From NCBI RefSeq assembly GCF_036013745.1, contig NZ_CP107880.1, forward strand, positions 2,480,001-2,544,000: a stretch of 64,000 bases of DNA. The letters run 5' to 3'. This document shows, piece after piece, positions 7,494 to 16,055 of the stretch. Under the pieces are notes generated by a model. It was not told the origin of the DNA. It saw only the letters and a list, made by a program, of their open reading frames with translations, and searched no databases. Within the stretch, counting starts at the first letter, position 1. Every line of letters begins with the position of its first letter. The position numbers and the translations under genes are program-made. Source of the DNA: Streptomyces sp. NBC_00483. Its GTDB lineage: Bacteria > Actinomycetota > Actinomycetes > Streptomycetales > Streptomycetaceae.

Positions 7494-10109
7494 TCAGGAA
7501 GCGGTCATCCGCTTCTCGACGTCCTGGTGCGTCTCGAGCCACTTGGAGACGGCCGCCTCCTCGTGCCCCTGACCCTGCTTCTTGATCTCGGACTCCAGGC
7601 CCGCCAGCTCGCCCTCGCTCATCTTGAAGTTCTTGAACCACTTCGTGAGCTGCGGGTACTTGCTGGGGAACTCCTTGTTGGAGATGGTCCGGATCTTGTC
7701 GCCCGGGCCCCAGGCCTTCTTCGTGTCCTTGAGCTTGGTCAGCTTGTAGTCGCTGTACGCCCAGTGCGGGGACCAGAGCACGACCGCGATCGGCTCCTTC
7801 TTGGCGTACGCGCGCTTGAGCTGCGCCAGCATCGCCGGCGTGGAGCCGTCGACGACCTTGTACTCCTTGTCCAGGCCGTAGGCCGGGAGCACGTCGTTCT
7901 TCAGCAGGCTCATCTCGCCGGTACCGGCCTCGATACCGATGATCTTGCCGTCGAACTTCGACGCCTTGCCCTTGAGGTCCTCGTAGGACTTGATGCCCTT
8001 CACGTAGGACGGAACGGAGACCTCGAGGGACGTCGGGCTGTACCAGCTGCCCAGGTCCTTGAGGTTGTTCTTGTTCTTGTCCCAGTAGTTGGACTGCGCG
8101 TGCGGGAGCCAGGCGTCGAAGTTGACGTCCAGGTCACCGCTGGCGAGGCCGGTGTAGACCGGGCCGACGTCCATCTGCTTCAGGTTGAGCTTGTAGCCCT
8201 TCTTCTCCAGAACGTGCTTCCAGAGGTGCGTGACCGCGACGTCCTCGTCCCAGGGGAACCAGGCCACGTTCACCGGGCGCTTGGCCTCGGCCGGAGCGCC
8301 CTGCTTGACCGGGGCGACCTTGTTGACGAAGCCGGGGTTCTTCTTCAGCCACGCCTTGACGGCCTCGGGCTGCTTGCCCTTGCCGACCTTGTTGATCTCG
8401 GCCTCAAGACTGGTGAGCTGCTTCTCGCTCATCTTGAAGTTCTTGACCCACTTGTTGACCTCGGGGAACTCCTTGCCGAAGCCCTTGCGAGCCAGCGAGT
8501 GCACCCCGTCACCCTTGCCCCAGGCACCCTTCGGGTCCTTGAGCTTGGTGAGCTTGTAGTCGTTGTACGCCCAGTGCGGCGACCACAGCGGCACGACGAT
8601 CGGCTTCTTCGCCGCGTACGCGCGCTTCAGCTGCGCCAGCATCGCCGGCGTCGAGCTGTCGACGACCTTGTAGTCCTTGTCGAGGCCGTACTCCTTGAGC
8701 ACCTTGCTCTTGAGCAGCCCCATCTCACCGGCGCTGGCCTCGATGCCGGTGATCTTGCCACCGAACTTGTCAGCCTGGCCCTTCAGGTCCTCCATGGACT
8801 TGATGTCCTTCATGTACGAAGGCACCGCCAGTTCGAGGGAGGTGGGCCCGTACCAGGAGCCCAGGTCCTCGAGGTCCTTGCCGTACTTCTTCCAGTACTG
8901 GGCGTGCGTCGTCGGCAGCCAGGAGTCGGTCTGGAAGTCGACACTGCCGTCGGCGAGCGAGGTGTAGAGGGGGCCGGCGTCGAACTGCTTGGTCTCGACG
9001 TCGAAGCCACGCTGCTCGAGGATCTCCTTCCACAGGAACGTGGAGGCGACGCCCTCGTCCCACGGGATGTAGCCGATGGAGATCTTCTTGCCCTGGCCCA
9101 CGTTCGTGGACGCGGCGGTCGGAGTGGCCCCACCGCTGTTCTGACCGAACATGCCCATACCGCCCGCGACGAGCGCGAGGACGACGACACCGACCACGGC
9201 GACGGCCGGGCGGGGACGGTACGACCAGATCTTCAGGCCCTGCGCGGACCGCAGCTTGTTGAGCGCGCGGCGGCCGAGCGGGGAGACCTGCTGGCCGAGC
9301 GAGCTGGTCATGCGGTCCAGGTAGACCGCCAGGATCACGATCGAGATACCGGCCTCGGCACCCAGGCCGACGTTCAGCTGACCGATGGCCTCGTTGACCG
9401 CGCCACCGAGACCGCCGGTGCCGACCATGCCCGCGATGGCGGCCATCGACAGGCCCAGCATGATGACCTGGTTGACGCCCGCCATGATCGTCGGGAGAGC
9501 GAGCGGCAGCTGCACGCGGAACAGCGTGTTGCTGGGCTTGGTGCCGAACGCGTCGGCGGCCTCGACCAGTTCCTTGTCGACCTGCCGGATGCCCAGCTCG
9601 GTCATGCGCACGCCCGGCGGCACCGCGAAGATCAGCGTCGCGACGATACCGGCCGGGGCACCCGAGCCGAAGAACAGAATGGCGGGGATGAGGTAGACCA
9701 TCGCCGGCAGCGTCTGCATCAGGTCGAGGACCGGACGGAACAGATTGCTGATCCGGTTCGAACGCGCCGCCCAGATACCCAGCGGCACACCGATGATGAG
9801 CGCGATGATCGTGGACACCAGGACGAGCGACAGCGTGAGCATCGCGTCGTCCCACAGCTCCAGGTTCTGGATGAACCAGAACCCGATGAAGGTCAGCACA
9901 CCGCCGAGCGTGCCGCGCAACCAGAACGCGATGACGGCGAAGATGCCCGCGAGCAGCAGCGGCTCGGGCGCCTGAAGCACGTCGCTCAGGCCGTTGTAGA
10001 CACCGTTGAAGATGCTCTCGAAGAAGCCGAACAGCCAGTCGAGATGGGTCAGCATCCACTGGACGATGCTGTTGACCCAGTCACCAAAGGGGATCCTAGG
10101 CACCGGCAT
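7494..10109 (-). CDS. Glycine betaine/proline ABC importer: permease fused to two tandem binding domains
   Basis: 871 aa. Residues about 45-320 are an OpuAB/ProW permease with roughly six membrane spans and the EAA loop (ELVEAADAFGTKPSNTLFRVQLP). One more span at about 320-340 leads to two extracellular OpuAC domains, about 350-600 and 625-865. Both keep the aromatic cage landmarks: PWDE, a W-L-P motif (SWLPTTHAQYW, AWLPHAQSNYW), SWY and SPHWAY. Substrate is therefore a quaternary ammonium osmolyte such as glycine betaine. Fused permease-SBP proteins are known (OpuA of Lactococcus) but normally carry one SBP domain. The start overlaps the ATPase gene by 14 bases, so the two are translationally coupled. 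Confidence 0.92.
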   Translation of the reverse strand: MPVPRIPFGDWVNSIVQWMLTHLDWLFGFFESIFNGVYNGLSDVLQAPEPLLLAGIFAVIAFWLRGTLGGVLTFIGFWFIQNLELWDDAMLTLSLVLVSTIIALIIGVPLGIWAARSNRISNLFRPVLDLMQTLPAMVYLIPAILFFGSGAPAGIVATLIFAVPPGVRMTELGIRQVDKELVEAADAFGTKPSNTLFRVQLPLALPTIMAGVNQVIMLGLSMAAIAGMVGTGGLGGAVNEAIGQLNVGLGAEAGISIVILAVYLDRMTSSLGQQVSPLGRRALNKLRSAQGLKIWSYRPRPAVAVVGVVVLALVAGGMGMFGQNSGGATPTAASTNVGQGKKISIGYIPWDEGVASTFLWKEILEQRGFDVETKQFDAGPLYTSLADGSVDFQTDSWLPTTHAQYWKKYGKDLEDLGSWYGPTSLELAVPSYMKDIKSMEDLKGQADKFGGKITGIEASAGEMGLLKSKVLKEYGLDKDYKVVDSSTPAMLAQLKRAYAAKKPIVVPLWSPHWAYNDYKLTKLKDPKGAWGKGDGVHSLARKGFGKEFPEVNKWVKNFKMSEKQLTSLEAEINKVGKGKQPEAVKAWLKKNPGFVNKVAPVKQGAPAEAKRPVNVAWFPWDEDVAVTHLWKHVLEKKGYKLNLKQMDVGPVYTGLASGDLDVNFDAWLPHAQSNYWDKNKNNLKDLGSWYSPTSLEVSVPSYVKGIKSYEDLKGKASKFDGKIIGIEAGTGEMSLLKNDVLPAYGLDKEYKVVDGSTPAMLAQLKRAYAKKEPIAVVLWSPHWAYSDYKLTKLKDTKKAWGPGDKIRTISNKEFPSKYPQLTKWFKNFKMSEGELAGLESEIKKQGQGHEEAAVSKWLETHQDVEKRMTAS

Positions 10110-11238
10110 TCACCTTCTCCGCCGGCTCGTCGCCCTCGCCACGCTGCGACGGGACGGCGTCCTTCTTGTCCTTCGTGAGGCCGGTGGCCTCACCGTTCGT
10201 ACCGTTCTCGACGGTCTTCATCGGCTCACCGAGCACGGCCAGCAGCCGCTCGCGCGGCACCACGCCTTGGAGTTCGCCCTCGTCATTGACGACGGCGACG
10301 GGTATCTCGCTCGTCGAGCACGGCGTAAAGAGCTCGACGATCGGCGTGTCCTCGTGGATCTTCGCCGGGGCGTCGGCCATGTCGTAGCCGTCTTCCGCGT
10401 CGGCCATGATCGCCCGCGAGCTCAGCACACGGGAACGGTCGACGTCCTGCGTGAAGGAGGCCACGTAATCGTTGGCCGGCGTGACGAGAATGTCCTCGGC
10501 CGAACCGATCTGGACGATACGACCATCGCGCATCACCGCGATGTTGTCGCCCAGACGCATGGCCTCGTTCAGGTCGTGCGTGATGAAGACGATCGTCTTC
10601 TTCAGCGTCTTCTGCAGCTCAAGAAGCTGGTCCTGCATGTCGCGCCGGATCAGCGGGTCGAGCGCACTGAACGACTCGTCCATCAGCAGCAGATCGGCGT
10701 CGGTGGCGAGCGCGCGGGCCAGGCCCACACGCTGCTGCATACCGCCGGACAGCTCGTCGGGGAAGGACTTCTCCCACCCCTCAAGACCGGCCAGCCGCAG
10801 CGCCTCGATCGCCCGCTCCTCGCGCTCCGCACGCGGAACGCCCTGCACCTCAAGGCCATAGCCCGCGTTCTCCATCACGGAGCGGTGCGGGAACAGCGCG
10901 AAGTGCTGGAACACCATGCTGATCTTGCGGGCGCGGACCTCGCGCAGGTCCTTGGGAGCCAGCGTCGTCAGGTCCTGACCGTCGAAGCGCACGTGTCCCG
11001 CGGTGGGCTCCAGGAGTCCGTTCAGCATCCGCAGGAGCGTGGACTTACCGGATCCCGACAGACCCATGACGACGAAGATCTGGCCGGACTCCACCGTGAA
11101 CGACGCGTCGATCACGGCGGCGGTGGTTCCTTCGGAGCGCAGCTCCTCACGGTCTGCACCACTGCGGAGTTTCTCCACAGCCTCATCGGGTCGTCTGCCG
11201 AACACCTTGTACAGGTCTTCGGCTTCAAGCCTGGACAC
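10096..11238 (-). CDS. Glycine betaine/proline ABC importer ATPase with CBS domains
   Basis: 380 aa from GTG 11238, chosen because GAGAGGTG precedes it and homology begins SRLEAEDLYKVFG; an ATG 31 codons upstream is less likely. Walker A is GLSGSGKST, the signature LSGGMQQR, Walker B LLLMDE and the switch His is in ITHDL. The C-terminal part (about 255-340) is a CBS pair (SSRAIMADAEDGYDM; IPVAVVNDEGELQGVVPRERLL) that in OpuA-type importers senses ionic strength or cyclic di-AMP. First gene of a two-gene operon with the fused permease/binding protein. Confidence 0.94.
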   Translation of the reverse strand: MSRLEAEDLYKVFGRRPDEAVEKLRSGADREELRSEGTTAAVIDASFTVESGQIFVVMGLSGSGKSTLLRMLNGLLEPTAGHVRFDGQDLTTLAPKDLREVRARKISMVFQHFALFPHRSVMENAGYGLEVQGVPRAEREERAIEALRLAGLEGWEKSFPDELSGGMQQRVGLARALATDADLLLMDESFSALDPLIRRDMQDQLLELQKTLKKTIVFITHDLNEAMRLGDNIAVMRDGRIVQIGSAEDILVTPANDYVASFTQDVDRSRVLSSRAIMADAEDGYDMADAPAKIHEDTPIVELFTPCSTSEIPVAVVNDEGELQGVVPRERLLAVLGEPMKTVENGTNGEATGLTKDKKDAVPSQRGEGDEPAEKVNAGA

Positions 11239-11373
11239 ATACACCTCTCGGGTCGAAACAACACGGCCCGCCTCCCCCGCCGGCGGGCCGTAGAGCGATA
11301 CGGATCTGTCCGCTTGACCGGTCGACCTCAATAGTTGAAGTACGTACCGGCACCGCTCCGTGGCTGCGCTTGC

Positions 11374-11398
11374 CCCCGTTTATCTGAAACAAACGGGG
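11374..11398. other. Inverted repeat in the divergent promoter region
   Basis: CCCCGTTT-ATCTGAAAC-AAACGGGG lies between the betaine ATPase gene (start 11238) and the exonuclease gene (start 11485). It could be an operator for osmotic control of the importer or part of its leader; there is no direct evidence for either. Confidence 0.4.
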
Positions 11399-11484
11399 AA
11401 GTTACCCAGTTCACAGTGTGTTCACTCACGCTGATCACGTACTTACGGTCGGTGACTGTCAGTGGGGTGCGGCATGATGCGAAC

Positions 11485-12438
11485 GTGACCCAGACGACAT
11501 CCACGACAGGATCGGCGGACCGGCGCCTGATGCTGCTCGACACCGCATCTCTGTACTTCCGGGCCTACTTCGGGGTGCCGGACTCGGTGAAGGCCCCGGA
11601 CGGCACCCCGGTGAACGCGGTGCGCGGGCTCCTCGAATTCATCACCCGCCTCGTGCACGACCACCGCCCCACCCATCTGGTGGCGTGCATGGACGCGGAC
11701 TGGCGCCCCCAGTGGCGCGTCGACCTCATCCCCTCGTACAAGGCGCACCGCGTCGCCGAGGAGACGGCGGCCGGCTCGCCGGATGAGGAGGAGATCCCCG
11801 ACACCCTCTCCCCGCAGGTCCCGATCATCGAGGCCGTGCTCGACGCGGTGGGCATCGCGCGCGTGGGCGTCGAGGGGTACGAGGCGGACGACGTGATCGG
11901 TACGTTCACGGGGCGGGCCGAGGGGCCGGTCGACATCGTCACCGGCGACCGCGACCTCTTCCAGCTGGTCGACGACAAGTTGGAGCGCCGCGTGCTGTAC
12001 CCGCTGAAGGGCGTCGGCACGCTGCAGGTGACGGACGAGGACCTGCTCCGCGAGAAGTACGGGGTGGACGGATCCGGCTATGCGGACATGGCGCTGCTGC
12101 GCGGCGACCCGAGCGACGGACTGCCGGGCGTGCCCGGCATCGGCGAGAAGACGGCGGCGAAGCTGCTCGCGCAGTACGGGGACCTGGCCGGGATCATGGC
12201 GGCCGTCGACGACCCGAAGTCGAAGCTGACACCGACGCAGCGCAGGCGGCTCGACGAGGCGCGCCCGTATCTGGCGGTGGCGCCGACGGTGGTGCTCGTC
12301 GCCGGCGACGTACCGCTGCCCGAGGTGGACACGGCCCTGCCGCGTGAGCCGCACGATGCCGCGACCCTCGATGAGTTGGCGGCCCGCTGGGGCTTGGGAG
12401 GTTCTTTGCAGCGCCTCCTCACCACCCTCTCAGAATGA
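11485..12438 (+). CDS. 5'-3' exonuclease (Pol I N-terminal/FEN superfamily), stand-alone
   Basis: 317 aa from GTG 11485; the frame is open upstream but homology begins at RRLMLLDTASLYFRAYFG. Metal-ligand landmarks are LLDTASL, EGYEADDVIGT and TGDRDLFQLV. The helix-hairpin-helix is RGDPSDGLPGVPGIGEKTAAKLL. It lacks the polymerase part of PolA. Such stand-alone FEN proteins act on RNA primers and DNA flaps; Streptomyces carries this in addition to PolA. No strong ribosome site is seen before the GTG, so the start is uncertain by several codons. Confidence 0.88.
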   Translation: MTQTTSTTGSADRRLMLLDTASLYFRAYFGVPDSVKAPDGTPVNAVRGLLEFITRLVHDHRPTHLVACMDADWRPQWRVDLIPSYKAHRVAEETAAGSPDEEEIPDTLSPQVPIIEAVLDAVGIARVGVEGYEADDVIGTFTGRAEGPVDIVTGDRDLFQLVDDKLERRVLYPLKGVGTLQVTDEDLLREKYGVDGSGYADMALLRGDPSDGLPGVPGIGEKTAAKLLAQYGDLAGIMAAVDDPKSKLTPTQRRRLDEARPYLAVAPTVVLVAGDVPLPEVDTALPREPHDAATLDELAARWGLGGSLQRLLTTLSE

Positions 12439-12442
12439 GGTG

Positions 12443-12461
12443 TTAGCTTAGGTATACCTAA
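12443..12461. promoter_or_regulatory. Iron box (DmdR/IdeR operator)
   Basis: TTAGCTTAGGTATACCTAA, 28 bases upstream of the siderophore-interacting protein start. It agrees with the actinobacterial iron-box pattern TTAGGTTAGGCTNACCTAA at all but about four positions and has the central TTAGGTATACCTAA palindrome. It implies repression by DmdR1/IdeR when iron is plentiful. Confidence 0.88.
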
Positions 12462-12488
12462 CTAACTGTGAATCCAGGGAGACCGCCC

Positions 12489-13322
12489 ATGGCCGAGCGC
12501 CCCGCACGCCCGCCCCGCAAGGCCCGCTCCGCGCAGGTCGTGCGCGCCGAGAGCATCACGCCCCACATGCGACGGGTGGTGCTCGGCGGTGAGGGGCTCG
12601 CGGACTTCCCGCAAGAGCTCGAACACACCGACCACTACGTGAAGTTGCTCTTCGCGCCGGCCGGGGTGACCTACGAAGAGCCCTTCGACGTGGCCAGGAT
12701 CCGCGAGGAGCTGCCCCGCGACCAGTGGCCCGTGACGCGTACGTACACGGTGCGCTACTGGGACCCGAAGACCCTTGAGCTGACGCTCGACTTCGTGGTC
12801 CACGGCGACCAGGGCCTGGCCGGGCCCTGGGCCGCGGGCGTCGAAGGGGGCGAGACCATCCACATGATGGGCCCCGGCGGCGCCTACCACCCCGACACCA
12901 CGGCGGACTGGCACCTCATCGCCGGTGACGAGAGCGCCCTGCCGGCGATCGCCGCCGCCCTCGAAGCGCTGCCCGAGGGCACGCGGGCACACGCCTTCAT
13001 CGAGGTCGAGGGCCCCGAGGAGGAGCAGAAGATCGACTCGCCCGTCGAGGTCACCTGGCTGCACCGCGCGGGCCGCCCGGTCGGGCAGGCGCTCATCTCC
13101 GCGGTGACCGGGCTCGACTTCCCCGAGGGCCGCCCGCACGCGTTCGTGCACGGCGAGGCGGGCTTCGTGAAGGAGCTGCGCCGGCACCTGCGGATCGACC
13201 GCGCGATCCCGCGCGAGGACCTGTCGATCTCCGGCTACTGGCGCCTCGGGCACAACGAGGACGGCTGGCAGGCCTCGAAGCGCGACTGGAACGCGCAGGT
13301 GGAGGCCGAGCAGGAGGCCTGA
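12489..13322 (+). CDS. Siderophore-interacting protein, FAD-dependent ferric-siderophore reductase
   Basis: 277 aa. ATG 12489 is preferred over the GTG seven codons earlier because GGGAGA lies 8 bases before it. Ferredoxin-reductase-like FAD domain with RTYTVRYWD (R-x-Y-T/S flavin motif) near residue 77, then a SIP domain ending in the family signature SGYWRLGHNEDGW. It reduces imported ferric siderophore to release Fe(II) in the cytoplasm. The iron box just upstream gives iron-dependent control. Single-gene unit between an exonuclease and a pseudouridine synthase. Confidence 0.93.
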   Translation: MAERPARPPRKARSAQVVRAESITPHMRRVVLGGEGLADFPQELEHTDHYVKLLFAPAGVTYEEPFDVARIREELPRDQWPVTRTYTVRYWDPKTLELTLDFVVHGDQGLAGPWAAGVEGGETIHMMGPGGAYHPDTTADWHLIAGDESALPAIAAALEALPEGTRAHAFIEVEGPEEEQKIDSPVEVTWLHRAGRPVGQALISAVTGLDFPEGRPHAFVHGEAGFVKELRRHLRIDRAIPREDLSISGYWRLGHNEDGWQASKRDWNAQVEAEQEA

Positions 13323-13355
13323 TCCTGCGCCCCGGCCGCCGTACCCTTTCCCTCT

Positions 13356-14321
13356 GTGAGAAGACGCAAGCGCCCCGCCCCGCCGCCCTCCCCGCTCCCG
13401 CAGCGCGAAGGCATCGACGCCGTCCGCGTGCGGATGCCGGAGGGCGGCCCGGGGCGCACCGTCCGGGACCACCTCGTGCACCGGCTCCCCGCCGAGGACA
13501 CGGTGATCGACCGGATGATCGCGCAGGGGGCGTTCGTGACCGCGGACGGGCGCCCGGTCACCGCCGACAGCCCTTACGAGGTGGGCGGCACCGTGTGGTT
13601 CCACCGGGAGCTCGCGCCCGAGGTCCCCGTGCCGTTCCCCGTCGAGGTCGTGTACCGCGACGAGCACATCGTGGTCGCCGACAAGCCGCACTTCCTCGCC
13701 ACGACACCGCGCGGCAGCCATGTCACCGAGACCGCGCTCGCCCGGCTCCGCCGCGACCTCGGCATCGAGCGGCTGAGCCCGGCCCACCGCCTCGACCGGC
13801 TCACGGCCGGGCTCGTCCTGTTCGTGGTGCGGCCCGAGGAGCGCGGCCACTACCAGACTCTCTTCCGCGACCGCCGGGTCACCAAGGAGTACGAGGCCGT
13901 GGCCGCGTACGACCCGGGGGTGGAGCTCCCCGTGACCCTGCGCGGCCGGATCGAGAAGGTGCCCGGCCGGCTCGCCGCGTTCGAGGTGCCGGGCGGTGAG
14001 CCGAACGCCGAGAGCCGCATCGAACTCGCCGAGCGCAAGGGGGACATGGCGCTGTACCGCCTCACCCCGCACACCGGCCGCACGCACCAGCTGCGCGTCC
14101 ATATGAACCGCGTCGGCCTGCCGATCCTCGGCGACCCGCTCTTCCCGGAGGTCGCCGACCGGGCTGCGGACGACGACTTCCGGCGCCCCCTCCAACTCCT
14201 CTCCCGGACCCTGGAGTTCACGGACCCGGTGAGCGGCCGCGAGCACCGCTTCGTGAGCCGGAGGGAGCTCACGGCCTGGACCTCGTACGAGGAGTGGGAG
14301 CAGGGGCCGGGGCCGGGTTAG
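13356..14321 (+). CDS. RluA-family pseudouridine synthase
   Basis: 321 aa from a GTG start. The catalytic motif is HRLDRLTAG (Asp nucleophile) near residue 148, followed by RRVTKEYEAVAAY and the TPHTGRTHQLRVHM block that ends the RluA fold. An S4-like N-terminal part is present (VRDHLVHRLP, IAQGAFVTADGRPV). It converts uridine to pseudouridine in rRNA or tRNA; the target position cannot be told. It follows the siderophore reductase by 33 bases and may be read with it. Confidence 0.9.
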   Translation: MRRRKRPAPPPSPLPQREGIDAVRVRMPEGGPGRTVRDHLVHRLPAEDTVIDRMIAQGAFVTADGRPVTADSPYEVGGTVWFHRELAPEVPVPFPVEVVYRDEHIVVADKPHFLATTPRGSHVTETALARLRRDLGIERLSPAHRLDRLTAGLVLFVVRPEERGHYQTLFRDRRVTKEYEAVAAYDPGVELPVTLRGRIEKVPGRLAAFEVPGGEPNAESRIELAERKGDMALYRLTPHTGRTHQLRVHMNRVGLPILGDPLFPEVADRAADDDFRRPLQLLSRTLEFTDPVSGREHRFVSRRELTAWTSYEEWEQGPGPG

Positions 14322-14393
14322 GCAACCGGCGCATCCACCGCGCCGACCGGCCAGTTCACCGCTCCGGCCGGTCCGCTCACCGCGCCCACCTGA

Positions 14394-15944
14394 TCACTCG
14401 CCGCGCCACCAACGCAGGAAGCGCTGCCAGGCGCCGAGCCTGGCCGGCGTCTGCCGGTGCGGGTGGGCGTGCGGGTGCGACGGCTGCGCGGCCGGGTCGG
14501 GAGCAGCCGGCGCGGCGGGCGCGGCCTCGGGCGTCGTCACCGGCGGCATCGCGCCCGACGGCATCGTGGGCGGCAGGCCCGAGGAGATCTTCCAGTCCGG
14601 CCGCTGCGAAGGCAGCTTGCCCGGCTGGGACTTCACGTCCTGCGGCGGACGCGGCGTGAAGTCCACCGGCAGCTCCACCAGATGCCGCCCCATGATCGTC
14701 GAGACCCACCTCAAATCGCTCTCTGGAATCTCGAGTTCGGCGTCGGGCAGGCGCATCAGGAACGCGTCGACCCCGATCTCCGCAAGGGCGCGCCCGATGT
14801 CCTGCCCGGGGCACTCGTGCGGGCCGCCGCCGAACGCGAGGTGCGAGCGGTTGCCCTGCATGTGAGCGCCGGGTTCGGGGCGCACCCTCGGGTCCGCGTT
14901 GCCCGGCTGGATGCCGAAGATCAGGCCGTCCCCGGCGCGGATGCGCTGCCCGCCCAGCTCCGTGTCCGCCTTGGCGAAGTAGCCGACGTTGGCGCTGAAC
15001 GGCGGCTCGTCCCACAGCGACTGCTCGACCGCCTCCGGCACGGTCATCTGCCCGCCGTTGAGTCGCGCGCGGAACCGGGGGTCGGTGAGCACCACGCGCA
15101 GCACGTTCACCATGAGGTTGGCCGAACCCTCGTACGTGGCGATGAGGATGAGCCGCAGAGTCTGCGCGACCTCGTCGTCGCTGAGCGCGGAGGGGGAGGT
15201 GATGAGGGTGCTGGTGAAGTCCTCCTCGAGCGGCTCGGCGCGACGCCGCACGGCGAGGTCCGTCAGGATCCCCATCAGGTACTCGTTGCACGCGATGGCC
15301 GTCTCGCCACCCTTGAGCAGGTCGCGCGTGGCCTGCACGATGCGCTCGCTGTAGGCCTCGGGTGCGCCGAGCAGCTCCAGCATCACCATCATCGGGAGAT
15401 GCTCGGCGAACTCGCTGACGACCTCGCAGCGGCCGCGCTCGGAGAACCGGTTGATGATCTCCTGCGTGGCCCGGTTGATGGCGCGGCGCAGATCACGGTG
15501 CTCGACGGTCTCGACGGCGTCGTTGACCGCGCTGCGCAGCCGCAGATGCTCGGCGCCCTCCTCCATCGCGCACATGGGCTGCCAGGTGAAGACCGGGGCG
15601 AGCGGGTGCGTGGGCTTGACGGTGCCGTCCCTGACGGCGGTCCAGTTCCGGGAGTCCCGGTTGAACAGGGCCGTGGTGCTCACCATCTGGAGGTTCTCGC
15701 TGTGCCCGAGGACCGTCCACATGGGGACGTCCTCGTGGATGAGCGCCGGGGCGACCGGGCCGTACTCGGCGCGGAGTTTCTCGTAGACACCGGCGAGGTC
15801 CGCGTCGGCCTCGGGGCCGTAGAGCCGGCGAAGGCCGTCGGGGCCGAAGGCGTGTGCGGGGCAGCCGGGCGGCGGCGCGAGCGCGGAGTCTCCGGGGGCG
15901 TCGAATCCGGCTGGCGACTGCGGGGGTTGGGAGGGTGACGTCAC
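14394..15944 (-). CDS. cvnE9: Conservon cytochrome P450, CYP157 type without ExxR
   Basis: 516 aa. The heme loop FGGGPHECPG puts the thiolate at Cys378. The I-helix reads IATYEGSANL where the usual text is AGHETTAN, so glycine and threonine are changed but Glu272 and Ser274 remain. The K-helix reads EQSLW (307-311) in place of ExxR: the arginine is missing. This EQSLW is the published hallmark of the Streptomyces CYP157 family. A 100-residue Pro/Ala-rich tail follows the fold. Last gene of the conservon, 79 bases after the GTPase stop. Substrate unknown; the partner GTPase system suggests a signalling or membrane-associated role. Confidence 0.9.
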   Translation of the reverse strand: MTSPSQPPQSPAGFDAPGDSALAPPPGCPAHAFGPDGLRRLYGPEADADLAGVYEKLRAEYGPVAPALIHEDVPMWTVLGHSENLQMVSTTALFNRDSRNWTAVRDGTVKPTHPLAPVFTWQPMCAMEEGAEHLRLRSAVNDAVETVEHRDLRRAINRATQEIINRFSERGRCEVVSEFAEHLPMMVMLELLGAPEAYSERIVQATRDLLKGGETAIACNEYLMGILTDLAVRRRAEPLEEDFTSTLITSPSALSDDEVAQTLRLILIATYEGSANLMVNVLRVVLTDPRFRARLNGGQMTVPEAVEQSLWDEPPFSANVGYFAKADTELGGQRIRAGDGLIFGIQPGNADPRVRPEPGAHMQGNRSHLAFGGGPHECPGQDIGRALAEIGVDAFLMRLPDAELEIPESDLRWVSTIMGRHLVELPVDFTPRPPQDVKSQPGKLPSQRPDWKISSGLPPTMPSGAMPPVTTPEAAPAAPAAPDPAAQPSHPHAHPHRQTPARLGAWQRFLRWWRGE

Positions 15945-15991
15945 GGGTTCGCTCCGGTCGGTGTGGTCAACAGAATTCGGTCGAGCGGCAC

Positions 15992-16055
15992 TCAGGCGTG
16001 GTGCAGCGCCATCTCGTGCAGGATCAGGCGTGGTGCAGCGCCATCTCGTGCAGGA
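15992..16055. repeat. Perfect 32-bp tandem duplication at the 3' end of the conservon GTPase gene
   Basis: The 32 bases beginning TCAGGCGTGGTGCAGCGCCA occur at 15992-16023 and again at 16024-16055. The second copy encodes the last ten codons and stop of the GTPase; the first is an untranslated echo immediately downstream. Confidence 0.93.

Noticed and set aside
7380-10178. 932-codon open frame antisense to the betaine importer
   Set aside because: Its composition (Val/Leu/Arg/Asp-rich, no family landmarks) is the shadow expected from GC3-biased coding on the other strand; the minus-strand protein has clear homology throughout.
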